NCBI GenBank assembly: GCA_023627715.1
Contig: JAMAHW010000054.1
Location: forward strand, 69,501-133,500
Direction: 5' to 3'
Origin: Periconia sp. R9002
Taxonomy: Eukaryota > Ascomycota > Dothideomycetes > Pleosporales > Periconiaceae
Length of the DNA: 64,000 nt
How positions within the stretch are numbered: the first letter of the stretch is position 1; every line of letters starts with the position of its first letter. The notes beneath the pieces were generated by a model. It had not been told where the DNA came from. It was given only the letters and a program-made list of their open reading frames with translations, and did no database searches. Made by a program: the position numbers and the translations under genes. This document shows positions 22,461-34,885 of the stretch, piece by piece.

Positions 22461-24079
22461 TCAGAATCTATCTCCATCTTCTTCCTTTACCGGAGGGTGA
22501 AATCCTAATCCCCCGCGCGCATGTGTAGATTGCGGGTTCCAGTCCCCGCGGTGAGTCGGCGAAAGGGGTGCTGAAAAGCTGTGCTTAGGCGTGTGGTATT
22601 GGCGTTGAGCCTCGTGGGAATAATCGGGCGAAGTCGTGTGAGATCGAATCTCCGTTTCGAAGCCGGGGCTGTTGATGGCGTTGGGGGCGGGGATGACCGG
22701 GTTCACGGCGAATTTGGACATTTCGTATTGTTGGGACTCGACGTGGTTGTGCTTTGCATCGAGGGAAACGAATTCGCGCTTGCTGCGGAATTGCTGGCGG
22801 ATGAGGTCGATCCAGGCGGTGATCATGGTGGTGCGGAAGAGGAGCACGAAGACTTGGATGCCGGCGAGGGAAAGCATAATCAAGATTGCGACTACGGTCG
22901 ACTTGGGGAGGAAAAGGGCTTCGCCTAGGGGAGTGCATATCGCGTGGTCGACTGGATTCTTCATCAGGCAGGCTAAGAAGGGTTTGGCCTTCTCGATATC
23001 GTCCATGGCATGCGTAGAGATGTCGTTGAGGTAGATGAAAACGATCGAAAAGAAGATGACATCGACCAGGATGAATACCACGATGGCAATACCGCGCCAT
23101 TGCAGCCATACCACTTTACTGACACGTCGATATACTGCGCGGGCGGACCGTGTGCGCACACTGTTGGTGTAAGAGGGGAGACCGGTGCTCATACTCTGCG
23201 TCTCAGTCTTGTCATCGCTCCAGACATTCTGGATGTAGACCTTCATGCAGTACACAAATGTCACGAGTTGAATAACGGTTGCGGAACCGGCGATGACAAG
23301 GAGAGGCCCCCAGAAATCCTTGAGTGCGTCCTGGTAGTTTACGTGGCAGAGATCGCCGAATCGGTAAGATACTCCAGTGACGGTAATGGTCGCTGTGAAG
23401 AACCCTGCTGCAATAGCCCAGCCAAATATTTGCGCACAGTAGAAGAATCTCTTTCCCGGCAAGATATCCCAGCAAATTTGGAGATGCATCGACAGTGCTC
23501 GAATGAAAACTAGAGTCGGGTTAGTGGATTGCTACTTGCGGCTCGAAGCTTTCTGTACGTACTCCACACAGCGATTGACAATCCTCCTGCGATCAAGAAT
23601 GCGCCGGAAAATGCGCAGGTTAAATCAGAGTACATGTCGTGCGGTGTGATCTCGTCAAAGCACTGGTCGGGCTTGGCTCCATACGGTATGACAAAGGCGA
23701 GGGCCATCATGATGGCAGCAACAATCAAGCAGTTGCTCAGGTAGTGTCGTCGTGACTTCTCAGGGGGAAGCACAATGAAACATAGGAGCAGAAAACAGAG
23801 TAGCACGAGACCAACGAGGTTGAGGATTTCTGCAGCGCGGTACCAATTCTTGAAATCTGCAGGATAAAGAAAATCGGTGGCCGGGCATGGTAAACAGCAA
23901 GATGTTCCTGGCTTCAACGCCAAACAGAAGCGTCCTTCGACAACTAATGACAATCAGTACGTGTGGACTCCCATGGGTATTCTATAGTACGTACATCCTT
24001 CATTGCCGAACTTGGACATATCGAAGAAGGGAGCTTGACAAGCTCCCCGGAGCGGACTGGACATTGTTTCGTTGGTCAT
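22461..24079 (-). CDS. seven-transmembrane GPCR, class-2/Frizzled-like (GprM-like)
   Basis: A three-exon gene (introns 23944-23994 and 23510-23562) encodes 504 residues. A short Cys-rich N-terminus (GTSCCLPCPATDFLYP) precedes seven hydrophobic helices, starting with LNLVGLVLLCFLLLCFIVL and ending with STVVAILIMLSLAGIQVFVLLF. The C-terminal tail of about 120 residues is polar and Ser/Pro-rich. The layout and sequence fit the fungal receptors related to family-2/Frizzled GPCRs, such as GprM of Aspergillus. Such receptors signal at the plasma membrane through heterotrimeric G proteins; the ligand is unknown. Met at 24079 was chosen because it joins cleanly to the Cys-rich exon. It stands alone between two gene-poor blocks. 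The subfamily name is less certain than the 7TM call. Confidence 0.8.
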
Positions 24080-27000
24080 GATTTGAGGTTCTGCTGTTGG
24101 CAGTGGTGAGGGTGCTCAAGCAAGCAAGCTAGGTGACATGAATATCGGTTTCGGTTCTTTCCCCAGATGGCAGACGGTTTGCGAGTATATAGGTGGGTAC
24201 GGTATGGACCGAGAAGAGCCAATTCCTGTAAGTGGCAGTCTATAGGCGATGATGGTCGACTGTAAGTAGTATTTTCGAGACGACTCCAATTCATGCACAA
24301 GGTGAAACAGTGAAAAGCATATGGGGAATGTGTTTGAAGGCTGCAACAGCACCAAACGCTGGAATCCTAGGCCAAGGACAGTTGTATAGGTAGGAAAGGA
24401 AGAAGTGGAGAGGATATCATTAAAGAAAAGTATAAGGAACGCAATGGCGGACGGATGGAAGAGGCCGTGCAAGCAAAGGAAAAGGACCGCAAAGAGAAGG
24501 AAGGGATTGGAGTGGTAAAGTAGTAGGTAGCAGTCAGTGAAGTGAGTGACGCGCTTCCAGGTACATGTACAGTACCAGCATGGACAGGGGAGAGGCTAAG
24601 TGAAGAACCATGTCATGTAGAGTAGGGACCGCCGTTTAGACAGACGGTCTTGCTATCGAAAAAGGCACATTGAAGAGAGAGGCGGCCCCTTCGATCCATG
24701 TCCCTCTCTGGTGCACGGTACCCAAGGCAGGACAGTGGTGGTGGTGTGGGTAGGCCGTAGGGGTAGTTGGTAGGGGTCGGGGGGTAGGGGCCCAAGGGCC
24801 AAGGGCCAAGGGCAGGGGATATGATGGTGGCGGCGTAGTTCGAAATTGACCACGACGGGGCCAGGAACAAGACGGATTAGACTGGCGGAGCTGCCGTGGG
24901 GCGCACACGACAATCGCTCCAGGGTGCGTTTTGCTGCCTGTCCTTGAAGAGAGTATGATTCGCCTATGAGGGTACCTTTCGCGCCCGCCCGCATCCAATT
25001 GCCTGAATCTCAGCCCCTCGGTCAGCGCGCAGGTTCCAGCCGTCCACCCTTCTCAGGCCATAACAGTTGTGCCATTGCCCTCAACATCGACTCCGCTCCA
25101 CGCATTGGAGAGCCCGATGCGTGCCACCGGTGACGACCTGTGAAGCCCTTGATCCAATGGCCATGCAGTACAGCGAGTATTACGTACCTTTTACGGGGCG
25201 CGTCCCCGCGGGGAGTCATGGGAGCTGGAGACTGGTCACTGAAACCGTTCGAGCCCATGACCTCGCCGTACATATTATATTGTACTTCTACCATCAAGAA
25301 AGAGACGGTAAGACGTTTTCTGCATGCCCTTCGTGTAGCCAAGGGTCGAGCTACTCAGCTGTCATACTGGCAGTGGGCCGATTTGTACAGTAACTTGTAA
25401 CGCATTGACGGCCCATGGCACTGAACAGGTAGGCCACTACATACTGCATATCTTGGAAAAGCATAAAGTGCTGGACGTAGTGCAATGCATCGAGTAGGTA
25501 CAAGTATGTAGACGACAAAGAGAACGGTGGAAATCAACATCAATGTTGCATGTTTTTATTTTATTTTATTTTTTTGGTCTCGTCATTGTTTCGACTATTG
25601 ATGGTCCTAGGGTCCTATCTAATCAACGTCCAATGACTCCTGCGAGGCCTGTGACGCTGAACAGATGGTCATGACTATGCTGATAGGCTCACGGCCCACG
25701 AGCTGACCATGTAGATTGGCGGCGTGGAGAAGGAAGAGTCCACGCTCATCAGCAATCACGATTTTTAGTGAAGAACCTTGGAACACTGAAAGCTAATCAG
25801 AGCGCGACATGGCTCCTCCCGTTAGTCCCCCTAGCGCCCTCCCATTCCTCCTGACCACTCACTTCTTCTCCCTGGATGAGGATCTGGAACAAAACCATTG
25901 ACAATATCATCGAAACCCAACTCCAATAAGACGGTGCAAAGCCCACTGCAGCCAACTTTCAACGTTTCTTCCTCCAACGTTGGCTGTTGGTTCCTGCATT
26001 CGCCTACCTGCATGCCCACGCCGTCCATCGGTAGATCCGCCACCAATCGGAATCATCAATACGACTGTTGCAACTTGCACTTGGATACTTTTGCTGACGG
26101 GGATTAATCATCTCATATTCTTGCGTCTTTCCTCCATCATCTTTTGATTTGTGAGTTTTGATCGCCACTGACATCGCTCGCGTTAGAGCGCGCACTGCAG
26201 TGCACCAGAGGTGATCGCTCCCAATCTGCAGCAATCCCAACTAAAATTGTATGCGCTTAGGTAAAATGAATCGTATCAACGAGCCAGGACTAGACTTACC
26301 AAATGCAACCAATGCCTCCGTCTTCATGGCTGCCAGCTTTTCTCCTTCTGTACTGTGCCGTGACCGACGCTCCGGGACAGGATATGTCGGGAGTTCTCCA
26401 CATGTACCGAGCCATGACAACGAAACGAAACGGAGCCTTCCCCTCCTGGAAACTTCTGCATCCACTTTTCCTCCTTCCAAAATCCAGCAACTCTATCAAC
26501 CTACTTATAATAGTATCACAACTATGCATTGTTTCAACGCCCGAGTTCGACCATCCCTCAACTTAACTGTTCATCCTTGGCTCTTTAAGCGATTACACAT
26601 CACCAGATCGTGTAGTAGAACTGTGAGACCCTACTACAGTATCCTCTACCATCTACTCTCTGCGAGTGGCGTTAGGCAAGGATGGCACAGTTCCTACGGC
26701 GAGGCTGTTTTTAACATCCATCACTGTAGCTTCCTGTTCCGGACTAATTTTACCCAGCAGACCATTACCGGCTAAGGACACGACACGGTTCGCACAACGG
26801 CTTTCGGACTATTCTGCTACCACACCCTACACTCGACCTTTGCCTTCTTTATCTACGTACCATGCCTCTTCCCCCCACGTGCATTTGCTAAAAAGCCATC
26901 AGCACAGTCAATGAGGAAATCAAAAGACGGTAATTATCGTCACCCACACCTAATCGAGACCACCAAACTGCCACTTCTCTCTACCGAAGCGTACAAGCAG

Positions 27001-28346
27001 CATCTCACACCCTGCTCATATTCCTAATCTGCATCATCGGAGAGTACATACATGCACCTGCAGCTGCAGCGTCATTCCTCCTCCGCCACCCCTACTTGCT
27101 ATTATTATTCCACGTTTACTCGCCGACTTCCACACGGCAGAACCGATGATCTCGAAGCCTTCTCGTGCAAGTCTACCACGACCCCTTGCCGCATGTCATT
27201 TCAAGTGCTCCCCAGCTTCTCCATCCGACTAGAACACCATCATCATCCTTACCGAGATCGTTCACAAGCTCGCTCTTTCTGGAGTTCCCCATGTACGCCA
27301 TCATAAAGGATGCTGAGTGCATCGCCCCCAAATCGCACTGCACCTGCCCACCAGGGTTTAAGAAGAGAGTACGGGTTCGCTCGTACATTTGCAGTAAGTG
27401 ATCGCCTATAGAGCAGTCGATATGGGTAGTCTTCACGACGTACAGAGGAATATGTTTTATTTCCGACACCGCATGTGGTGCGAAGCGAACCAAAGTTTCC
27501 TCCTCTTTGGTTTCCTCTCGTGGGTTCTCCACGTGTGGGATGCTGCTTTGAGATCTAAGAGATCTTTTTATCACCACGGCGCCCAGCGAGAACTTGGACG
27601 TGCCACGCATGTACCTTGTATGTATGCCTTCTGTGTAAATCTTAGTTCATGGCTGCTTATGGTGTTCGTTCACTTCTCGTGTCTTGCATTTCTATCTTCG
27701 TCGCTCTCGCTCTTTCTCAAATCAGCACGTTATCTGTGATCATCGTCCCAGTCTTCCTGATTCGTTCTCGTTATTCTCTCTGCGTGGTAGAAGGATCGTA
27801 CATGCATACTACGTTTCACTTGCCGCGTATTCAACTCCCTCCGAAAACATTCCAACGCGAGTCGTCTGCTGAGTGTTCACTGTAAGCAACAAGCAAAGAG
27901 GTGATTACTCATGATTTCTAATCGATCTTTTTCGTCTCGCAGACAAAAATGCATGGAGCCCCCTACACAAAGACTTTTTTCCTGCGAGATAGAACCTACC
28001 AACATTAGAATAGACAAATCACATCCACGCCAACCAAATACCCTTGAATTATCCCAAAAACTCGAAGAATAAAACATCATCATTAAACTCCTACATAACC
28101 CTACCAATATGACTTTGACCAGCTACATTTAAGAACCATGCTCTCTCGATCGGTTGGCTCCTCCTAGCAATTTATATCCCCCCTCACCACACAAATCTGC
28201 ATGAAGTGAAAACAATTTGAAGCTCCAAAAACCAACAAGCAAGCCAACAAGGAAACAAGGAAACCATTTCCCACCCACCTTCCCTCCCATCTTACCCAGG
28301 TTCCCAACACAACATCATCCAACCTCCCCATTAACCCCCACCACCT
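24080..28346. other. 4.3-kb region with no recognisable gene
   Basis: This lies between the GPCR start and the GH16 gene's stop, so it includes the GPCR promoter and the GH16 3' flank. It holds a (GGGCCAA)3-type tract at 24790-24814 and a T-rich run near 25555. Pyrimidine-rich sequence dominates 25800-27900. The longest frames (for example 26251-26775) show no domain and odd composition. Confidence 0.5.
24790..24814. repeat. short tandem repeat, about three CCAAGGG units
   Basis: GGGCCAAGGGCCAAGGGC-type 7-bp units occur in a G-rich stretch upstream of the GPCR. Confidence 0.8.
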
Positions 28347-31300
28347 CTAATCCTCCCAAATATCCGCATTCTCATCCGCATGCGGTGGGATGTTGTACAC
28401 ATCCTTTGCCGCCTCGGAATCCCCATCGTCGTTACCTCTCATTCCGACCGCCGCATCTTCAAGGATTTCAAGGACGTCGTCGTCGTCGGCTAAAAAGCCG
28501 TAGTCATACGTGGAGTGGGTAGTTCGGGTATGTTCATCGTCTCCCATTAGCGTGGAGCCTGGCGTGGAGTTAGGGATATTGGGGGTTAGGGATGATGGAT
28601 CTGGACGGTTGTACTCACCAGTATCCTCGGGATTGTGCTTACTGTCTTCGATGGGGGTGTCGGGACCATCATTCCCCTTACGACTCCCAGTGACGCCGGA
28701 TGCGGAGGCGGGGGTGGAAGGAGTACTGTTGACCCTTAACCCCAACTCCTCAACAGGATCGACCTTAAGCACGTCTTCCAATCTAGGCCTCACTCCCTCC
28801 CCATCCGCACCTCCAACCGCATATTCACTATCCGCACCATCCTCTAAACCTGCACCAGAACCCACACCCTCTTCCCCATCAAACCCCTCCTCCTGCCCTC
28901 CCACCCCAGCCTTCCCACCCCGTCCCCGCGTCTCCACAAGCTCCCCAAACGGATCCAACTCGCCCATCTTCTCAATCGCCGGATCCGCCTTATCCTCCGA
29001 GCTATCCGCCAAGTCTTCGAAACTCCCCGTTACGACTTCATCCGCTGCATCGTCGCCGGTCGGAGGCGAGACTTGCGGGCCCCACATCCCGTACGGATCG
29101 AGCGTCCCGTGTTTTCCTAGGATTCCCGTTGGGATGGGGGAGGGTGCTGGGTCGTCGTCTTCGTCGTTGTCGTCTGTTTTTCTGTTGTGTTGATTGGGAC
29201 GAGGATGCGAGGGGTGTTGGTTTTGTTTGGGGGATGATGGGTCGTGGAATTGTCGGGCGTGGTTGCGCGAGGGGAGGAGGTGGGGTGTGCTTGGGGGGGT
29301 TGTTGGTGGGGTGTTTCGAGTGGTTTCGAGGGTTTGGATGTATGTCACGATGTCGTGGATTGATTGCAGGTAGGATATTATCTCCTGGTCTGTGTTTTTT
29401 GTCTGGGAAGGTGTGGTGGGGTTGGTGAATTCAGGGGTGATGAGGTTGGTAATGAGGGGTGTGATGGTATCGAGGATGTCTAGGTATGATAGGATCTGGC
29501 TGTGCGTGGTGTCTGGCAACGCTTTAGGTTGATCGGGGTTTGCTTCTGGAGGGAGAAGTGGTGTGGCGGATCCCGTCGATGCGGTGTCTGTGTTGGGCGT
29601 GTCGTCCGCATCTTCATCTACAGTGTGCGATGTCAGAAGTATTGTCGATACCTTCGGTTTCCCCTTCTTTTCATATTCAACGTCACCGGTTTCAGCGACT
29701 TTGTTCCACTTATCCCTTTCGTCTTGGCTCAGGATACCGTACTTCCACTTACCCAACTTCGACTTTGCCTTTTCGTCGAGGTACTCATCCAGTCCCTCGT
29801 TTCCCGCCAAAGCAGAAGGCTCTTCTTGTCTTGCGCGTATCTCTGGTTCAGCGGTCTCAACTGGTTTGACATAATTACTGATGTTCCAGATACATTGCTG
29901 CAGTTTAGCGCTCTGGGATTCCAGCTCGTTGCATAATTTGGCAAGGACGAGTTCTTGGTCTGTCTCGGGGTTCTGAAGGTCGGTTAGGAGGCTTTGGAAG
30001 GGGCTTGGATCGAAACTGAGGTTTGGACATAGTGCTGAGAACTGTGTTTCATTTAGAACCGTTGGGTTCCCGGAGCTTGCGAGGTCTCGTCGTAGACGGT
30101 GAGCAACGGAGCGTCCTTCAGGGACATCTACGAAAGAACCATTACTGCTAGAGGTTTCGGTTGTCGTTATATCTGCTGGAGATATGTCAGCCAAGTCGGC
30201 AATTTTCTGTTTCGTGGCTTCATCTAAGAGTCCTAGGAGCGCTCCGATGGCTTGGCTTGTATCGGCTTTGTTGAGAGGCGCGACGGGTATTACAGGCTCT
30301 ACAGTCTTCGTGTCTCCTATGGAAGCCGCAGGTACCGCAGGTATAAAAGGTATAATAGATTCAGCAGGTGCAATAGGGGCAACAGGTGCAACAGGTAGAA
30401 CGGAGTCAACAGGTATAACAGGCGCCACAGGTATGATAGGTTCAGCAGATGCAGCAGGTACAGTAGGAGGGGCTACAGGCAGACCACTCGCGAGCGCAAG
30501 TAGCTGACCTTGCAGATCACCTCCAAGAGCATCCCAGAGAGAAGATGCCGGTGAATTTGGTACCGGGGCTGCATTGTTCGTGTTTGAATTGATTGGAGCG
30601 CCATCTGGACGGAGTTCTGGGGTTAAAGGCGACTTTGGTGGTGGGCTGTTCAGATACGGGAATATCGACCCAAGAGAGTTGCCTGTAAACAGATTACCAA
30701 CCGTATCGCCAGATGCTTGGGAAGGTGGCTGATACGGAACTCCCCAGTCAAGTGGATTTAGAGGTTGTGAACTGGTAGGAACTGAGGCGGATACATCGGA
30801 TCTGATCGAGCTGGCTTCTGACTGCACTGGTATAATGGGCTTACCCATACTGCTAGCTGGTCTTAGCTCCTCCAACGTGTCGAAAGCCCCAGGTAGTTCA
30901 GGGCCCTTTCTCGGCACATAATCCTGGATGAGGCTGGGTTGGGAAACGGAGGTTGGATTTGCAATTATCCGCAAGCTGTCGGATTGGACTTTGTTTGTTG
31001 CTGAACTTCGGGACAGAGTAGATGATGTGACTTTCTTTGGGGACTTCTTAGGAGACGGTGTTGGTTTCTTATATTTACGTGTCGAACTCGATTTTGTTTT
31101 GGGCTTGGGTGTCCCAGAAGGTACTGTCGTGGTAGCATTCCAAGCATTGTTCTTTCCCACGTTGAGCACGCCACCTGTCAATGGCGAGACACTTACTGGA
31201 AAAGATTGAGGAGCCTCGTTCGGTAAACCAGAGTTCACCACATAATGTGGTGCAAATGCATAGACCTTCTCCCATACCTTCAGACTCTTGATTCCCCACC

Positions 31301-32451
31301 ACGCATCTGTGAAAGCTTCTGGATTCCTCGCAACGTAATCCACACAACTAGCAAGGGGGGAAGATCCTTGAGAGACAGGACATTCTGATGCTCCATCACC
31401 AAAAGTTCCGCCCGCCCAGGGTCCACAGAAGGTCGTGTCAACGATCAGGGTATGATTGAAGAACTTTTCTCCGAATGAGTTCGAACAAGGACCAGCGAAA
31501 CTTGCGCTTGGTGTGCCGAAAGATAATGTGTTTGGGATTACTGTGTCATCTCTCAGAACATCTGGTATTTTGTCGTGTGTGAAGAACCTGGGAGTTTGCT
31601 GGTCTTAGCATCACTTATTTTTGAACAAAGTCGAGACAAAATTGTGTGGAAGATTGGAAAAAAATTACGAACCAAATATCAATGCTATCGTTTCTCCATT
31701 CCATGGCATAGATGCCGCCTCCATTCGCATTGAACTCGGCGCCATAGCTATACGGTTCAGTAAAGATAGTGCCACAGCCTTGGTTACCATCGTGTTGATT
31801 GTTGCAGTCGGTGGACTTCCGAAGTCCCGTTTGGTATGATGAGTTGAGCACAGTGCAATCCCCTGCGGTATGGAGGGCGGCATTGTTATTGCGAGCGTCG
31901 TTTACATTTTCGATAATGTCAATCTCTCCGTCTTTTCCCCAATCACCGAGCCCAGCAGTCCAGAATGCTAGACAGTAGCAATATCAATAAATTGACTCCC
32001 GATCAATTTTATGAGAAAAAGGGTAATTGGCATAAATTACCTGGCCATGTCCCACATCCAACTGGAATGTGAGTGAGATCAATAACGAAGAGGCCTTCTG
32101 TGAATGTCATTTTGCTTTCAAGGCGGACGCTCGGGCGCCCTTGATCGTTTGGAGAGTACACATGAGTGCTATCGACACCAAGGTAGACAAGTCCAGTTTC
32201 GTTGTTGACTAAGCCTGTAGTTAGAGCTGTCTGAAATGGCACATATTCGACAAAACCGCCTGTAGGGTCAGCGTTCTATATGGAGTTAGTGTCTCATCGG
32301 AAGGAGAGCCAGGGTGTATATTGACCGAAAAGAAACTAAAATCTTCAAAAAAATTTGAAGCATTGTAGATTTGAAGGAGTTGATATTGCACCGAAAGAAC
32401 TGGGCGGGAGTACAGCCAACCCAACGCAAACACTGCCGTGAAAGGCCTCAT
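28347..32451 (-). CDS. GH16 endo-1,3(4)-beta-glucanase with very long disordered tail
   Basis: A five-exon gene (introns 32276-32325, 31968-32040, 31588-31672; the last exon is 3241 nt) encodes 1298 residues. The N-terminus resembles a signal peptide (MRPFTAVFALGWLYSRP). The GH16 domain covers about residues 25-330, with catalytic motif GEIDIIE (nucleophile E135, D137, acid/base E140) plus GTWPAFW and MEWRNDSIDIWFF. It is expected to be a secreted hydrolase of mixed-linkage or 1,3-beta-glucan. From about residue 350 onward it is low complexity: Ser/Lys/Pro-rich, then a Pro-Val-Ala-Ile repeat tract (about 588-640), a short Cys-containing segment with dibasic HRLRRD upstream, and an acidic Asp/Glu/Pro-rich end. 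No GPI or membrane segment closes it. Family members often have Ser/Thr tails, but rarely this long. A separate gene within the tail frame cannot be wholly excluded. Confidence 0.85.
30335..30480 (-). repeat. degenerate 9-bp coding repeat (Pro-Val/Ala/Ile units)
   Basis: ACAGGTnnn-like units recur on the plus strand. On the coding strand they give alternating PVAP, PVIP and PIAP motifs within the GH16 tail. Confidence 0.8.
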
Positions 32452-32994
32452 GTTGGTAACTTAGAGTCATCAAACATCAATGAGTAGGGCAAGATTGCAT
32501 TCAAAGCTGTAGAAAATCAAGGGCGGGGTCTCCCTCGATGTTGATTAAACTCGTTACATTCCGCAGGCTGCAGGTATCTATTTTGAGGCTACATTCTTTG
32601 GTGCAGAGAAAGGAAAAAACAACCAAGAATGGAAGGCTACTTACGTAAAAACATGAAGTCTAAACCAATCCAGAATTGGAGTATGAACGTAGTTACGTCA
32701 TCAACAAGATATAACTCCTCGTGAATCGCATGGTACTTGACTAAAGTTAGCTACATAATCAGACATGGAAAAGAAAGGGCGTAATTACCTCGTAACAACA
32801 CATCATTATATAACGTCGAGCCAAAGCCAGAACATATTCAATCAATACAACAGATCCGGTTGTGTTTTAGGCAACGTCTATCCCAAAATCTGCATACTAA
32901 ACCTGTCAGTAAAGAAATAACACCCACATTCAAATGTTGTTTACACACCTTAAGATCGGAAAAGCAATCATACATATGGACCCAACGAGGGCCG
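32452..32994. other. intergenic region
   Basis: This holds the promoter/leader of the GH16 gene and the 3' flank of the CDC26-like gene; both are minus strand. No gene was seen. Confidence 0.6.
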
Positions 32995-33201
32995 CTAGCG
33001 TCCCTGGCCACCGCCTCCCATGATACGATCCTTTTGCGTAGGTTTACTGCTAGCCTTCTCCTTCTCAGAGCCGTCGGTTGTAGAGGGGGAGGCTTCGCCA
33101 TGCTGCTGTTGCTTCTCCCAATTCTTGCGTTGCCGGTTCGCCTCATAAAGCTCAAGATCGGCCGCGCTAAGGTGAATAGTGGTGGCAGGGCGACGAAGCA
33201 T
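32995..33201 (-). CDS. CDC26: anaphase-promoting complex subunit CDC26-like
   Basis: This is a small 68-residue ORF. The N-terminal box MLRRPATTIHLSAADLELYE matches the CDC26/Apc12 signature, in which the first residues insert into the TPR superhelix of Apc6 (Cdc16) and stabilise it. The rest is charged and probably disordered (NRQRKNWEKQQQ, then KEKASSKPTQKDRIMG), as in other fungal members. CDC26 is a core part of the APC/C ubiquitin ligase in the nucleus. Lengths near 60-90 are normal. The assignment rests mainly on the N-terminal box. Confidence 0.75.
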   Translation of the reverse strand: MLRRPATTIHLSAADLELYEANRQRKNWEKQQQHGEASPSTTDGSEKEKASSKPTQKDRIMGGGGQGR

Positions 33202-33604
33202 GGCGTCCAGTCTCCAGGGAAGGAAAAAGATGGATCGAATTTTTTAACGGGGAACGGATTTGTGGTTATATGCAAACGTCCAGTCCCTGTGTGTTGTCCG
33301 CGTTCTTGATGGTACGTTGGAAAGAGTGTGGATGGAGTTATTGAGAATCCAAGAGGATAATAAGAACAGCGAGGCCTATTGTTTACATCCGATGTATAAC
33401 GAGCGTAGTTTTGTGGCAGCAAAGGATAGGATGGATATGTTACGCCGTGTAAAGATGTTTACATGTCACTGGAATAACGTGATGGTCAGAAGCACGTGCT
33501 TGAAGTGCTAGCGCCCGGCTAGTTCAATGCCAAGACATTCCCGCGACTGCCCTCGGAAACATTTGTGTAATTCCCTTGCACCAACCTCCTTCATCGCCGC
33601 CGCC
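33202..33604. other. divergent intergenic region
   Basis: This is the shared upstream region of the CDC26-like gene (minus) and the mitochondrial-type gene (plus). No gene or notable repeat was seen. Confidence 0.6.
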
Positions 33605-34672
33605 ATGTCTGTCTCCTATGTGCGCCCATCAATGGACGCCATAAGGCCACATGTGTCCCGAGACGTGGCAGCTGTCATCAATTGCTGCACGCGAAGCTTC
33701 CACGCCTCTGCTCAGAGGCTTGACGACCGGTCTGGATCCGGTTCAGCAGGTACTTTTGCAGGGCCTGCCTTAGCAAGGGAGCGTCGATTGCTAACATAGC
33801 CAGCTCCTCCAAACGAAGCCCCTTCTCGCCGTATACGTAATGCCAACGCCGGCCAGGCAATAAGCTCCCTTCAACAGCAGCGCGCACCCTTAAGAACCCC
33901 CGGAACCGCTCCACCAGGTTCACCCAGTCTCAATGGCAAACTTCTTATCCCGCGAACGCCGCTTATTTCCCGCCTGCCTCTCAATCGATCTGCCCAAGGA
34001 GGAGGGAATGATGCCAATACCAAAAAACCACCTGGCACTATGGTCCGCGCCCCTACCCAGCTCCGTATATCACGTGTAACAAGTGGATCTGGTCCTGGTG
34101 GTCCTGGAGGCCCTAGAGGTCCTGGCGGACGTAGACCCGGTCCCTCGAGTCCAAGAGGAACTCGGCCTGGTGACAGGTCTCGCGGTCGTAAAGCTAAAAA
34201 AGACGACGGCGCCGCGAAAAACAAATCCCCCGGATCCGAAGTTCGCAAACCCGAGGACTATCTGACGGATGGCATGTTGGCGCATTTGGCAAGGCTGCAG
34301 AAGAAAGAATGGGAGAAGAAAACTTATGAGCCCAAATATGCTCCAGGTAGCTTTGCTGCGAACGAACTGATCCACAGGGGTAGGGAGCTGTTCAGAGGAG
34401 ACTCGCCGGAAGTCAAAACGTGGGGCCGATTGGAAGAGAGAATTGGGATTGTAGGAATGCATGGCGCCGCAGCGTCGCTGGAGGTACGACGAGTTATAGA
34501 TCACAACGATACAATGCTGGATGAATACGATACCCCGGATGACGTTGTCTCTGAGAAAGCCGCCGTTACCAACAAGGAGGAGAACGTCGTTAAGCAGACG
34601 AATGCTGCTACCAAGATGGATGTTAAGGCCGCTAAGAAAAATGCCAGTGCCACAAAGAAGAACGTTGCATAG
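33605..34672 (+). CDS. mitochondrially targeted uncharacterised protein
   Basis: A two-exon gene (intron 33750-33803, acceptor CCAG) encodes 337 residues. The N-terminus is Arg-rich without acids early on and contains RSFHASAQR, a classic fungal mitochondrial presequence cleavage context. Low-complexity Gly/Pro/Arg sequence (GPGGPGGPRGPGG) fills the first half. A conserved-looking block follows: KPEDYLTDGMLAHLARLQKKEW, then FAANELIHRGRELF and VKTWGRLEERIG. The end is Lys/Ala-rich. The block reminds me of mitochondrial ribosome-associated proteins of Pezizomycotina, but I cannot name a family. Matrix location is an inference from the presequence. Confidence 0.72.
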
Positions 34673-34885
34673 AAGAACAGGGGATGTTTTAAGGTAGCGA
34701 AGGAAGACTGTAACATACAGCTGTTAAAATATTTTAGTGTCTCGGCACTTGTACAATATATCTCCATGTTAGATGAAACCCAGACATTGAACGAACGGAC
34801 CGAAACATCAATGTTAAGTTTTCTGTTTGACAAGTATTTACATGATGTAATACTTAGGCAAGAGATTTGTATATAGAGCTCTTCC

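Noticed and set aside
22520..22560. B-box-like GGTTCCAGTCC suggesting a tRNA
   Set aside because: It lies inside the GPCR coding frame. No acceptor or D stem can be paired around it.
22581..22928. Gly/Asp/Val-rich plus-strand frame
   Set aside because: It is the shadow of the GPCR C-terminal exon on the opposite strand.
26251..26775. 174-codon plus-strand frame
   Set aside because: There is no domain, the composition is odd, it has several internal Mets and no flanking splice logic. It looks like chance open sequence.
27289..27398. Short frame with CTCPPGF, EGF-like look
   Set aside because: It has only three cysteines and no continuation after a possible donor. It is not enough to call a gene.
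28510..29193. 227-codon plus-strand frame rich in Ser/Pro
   Set aside because: It is antisense to the low-complexity tail of the GH16 gene, whose frame is continuous with a catalytic domain.
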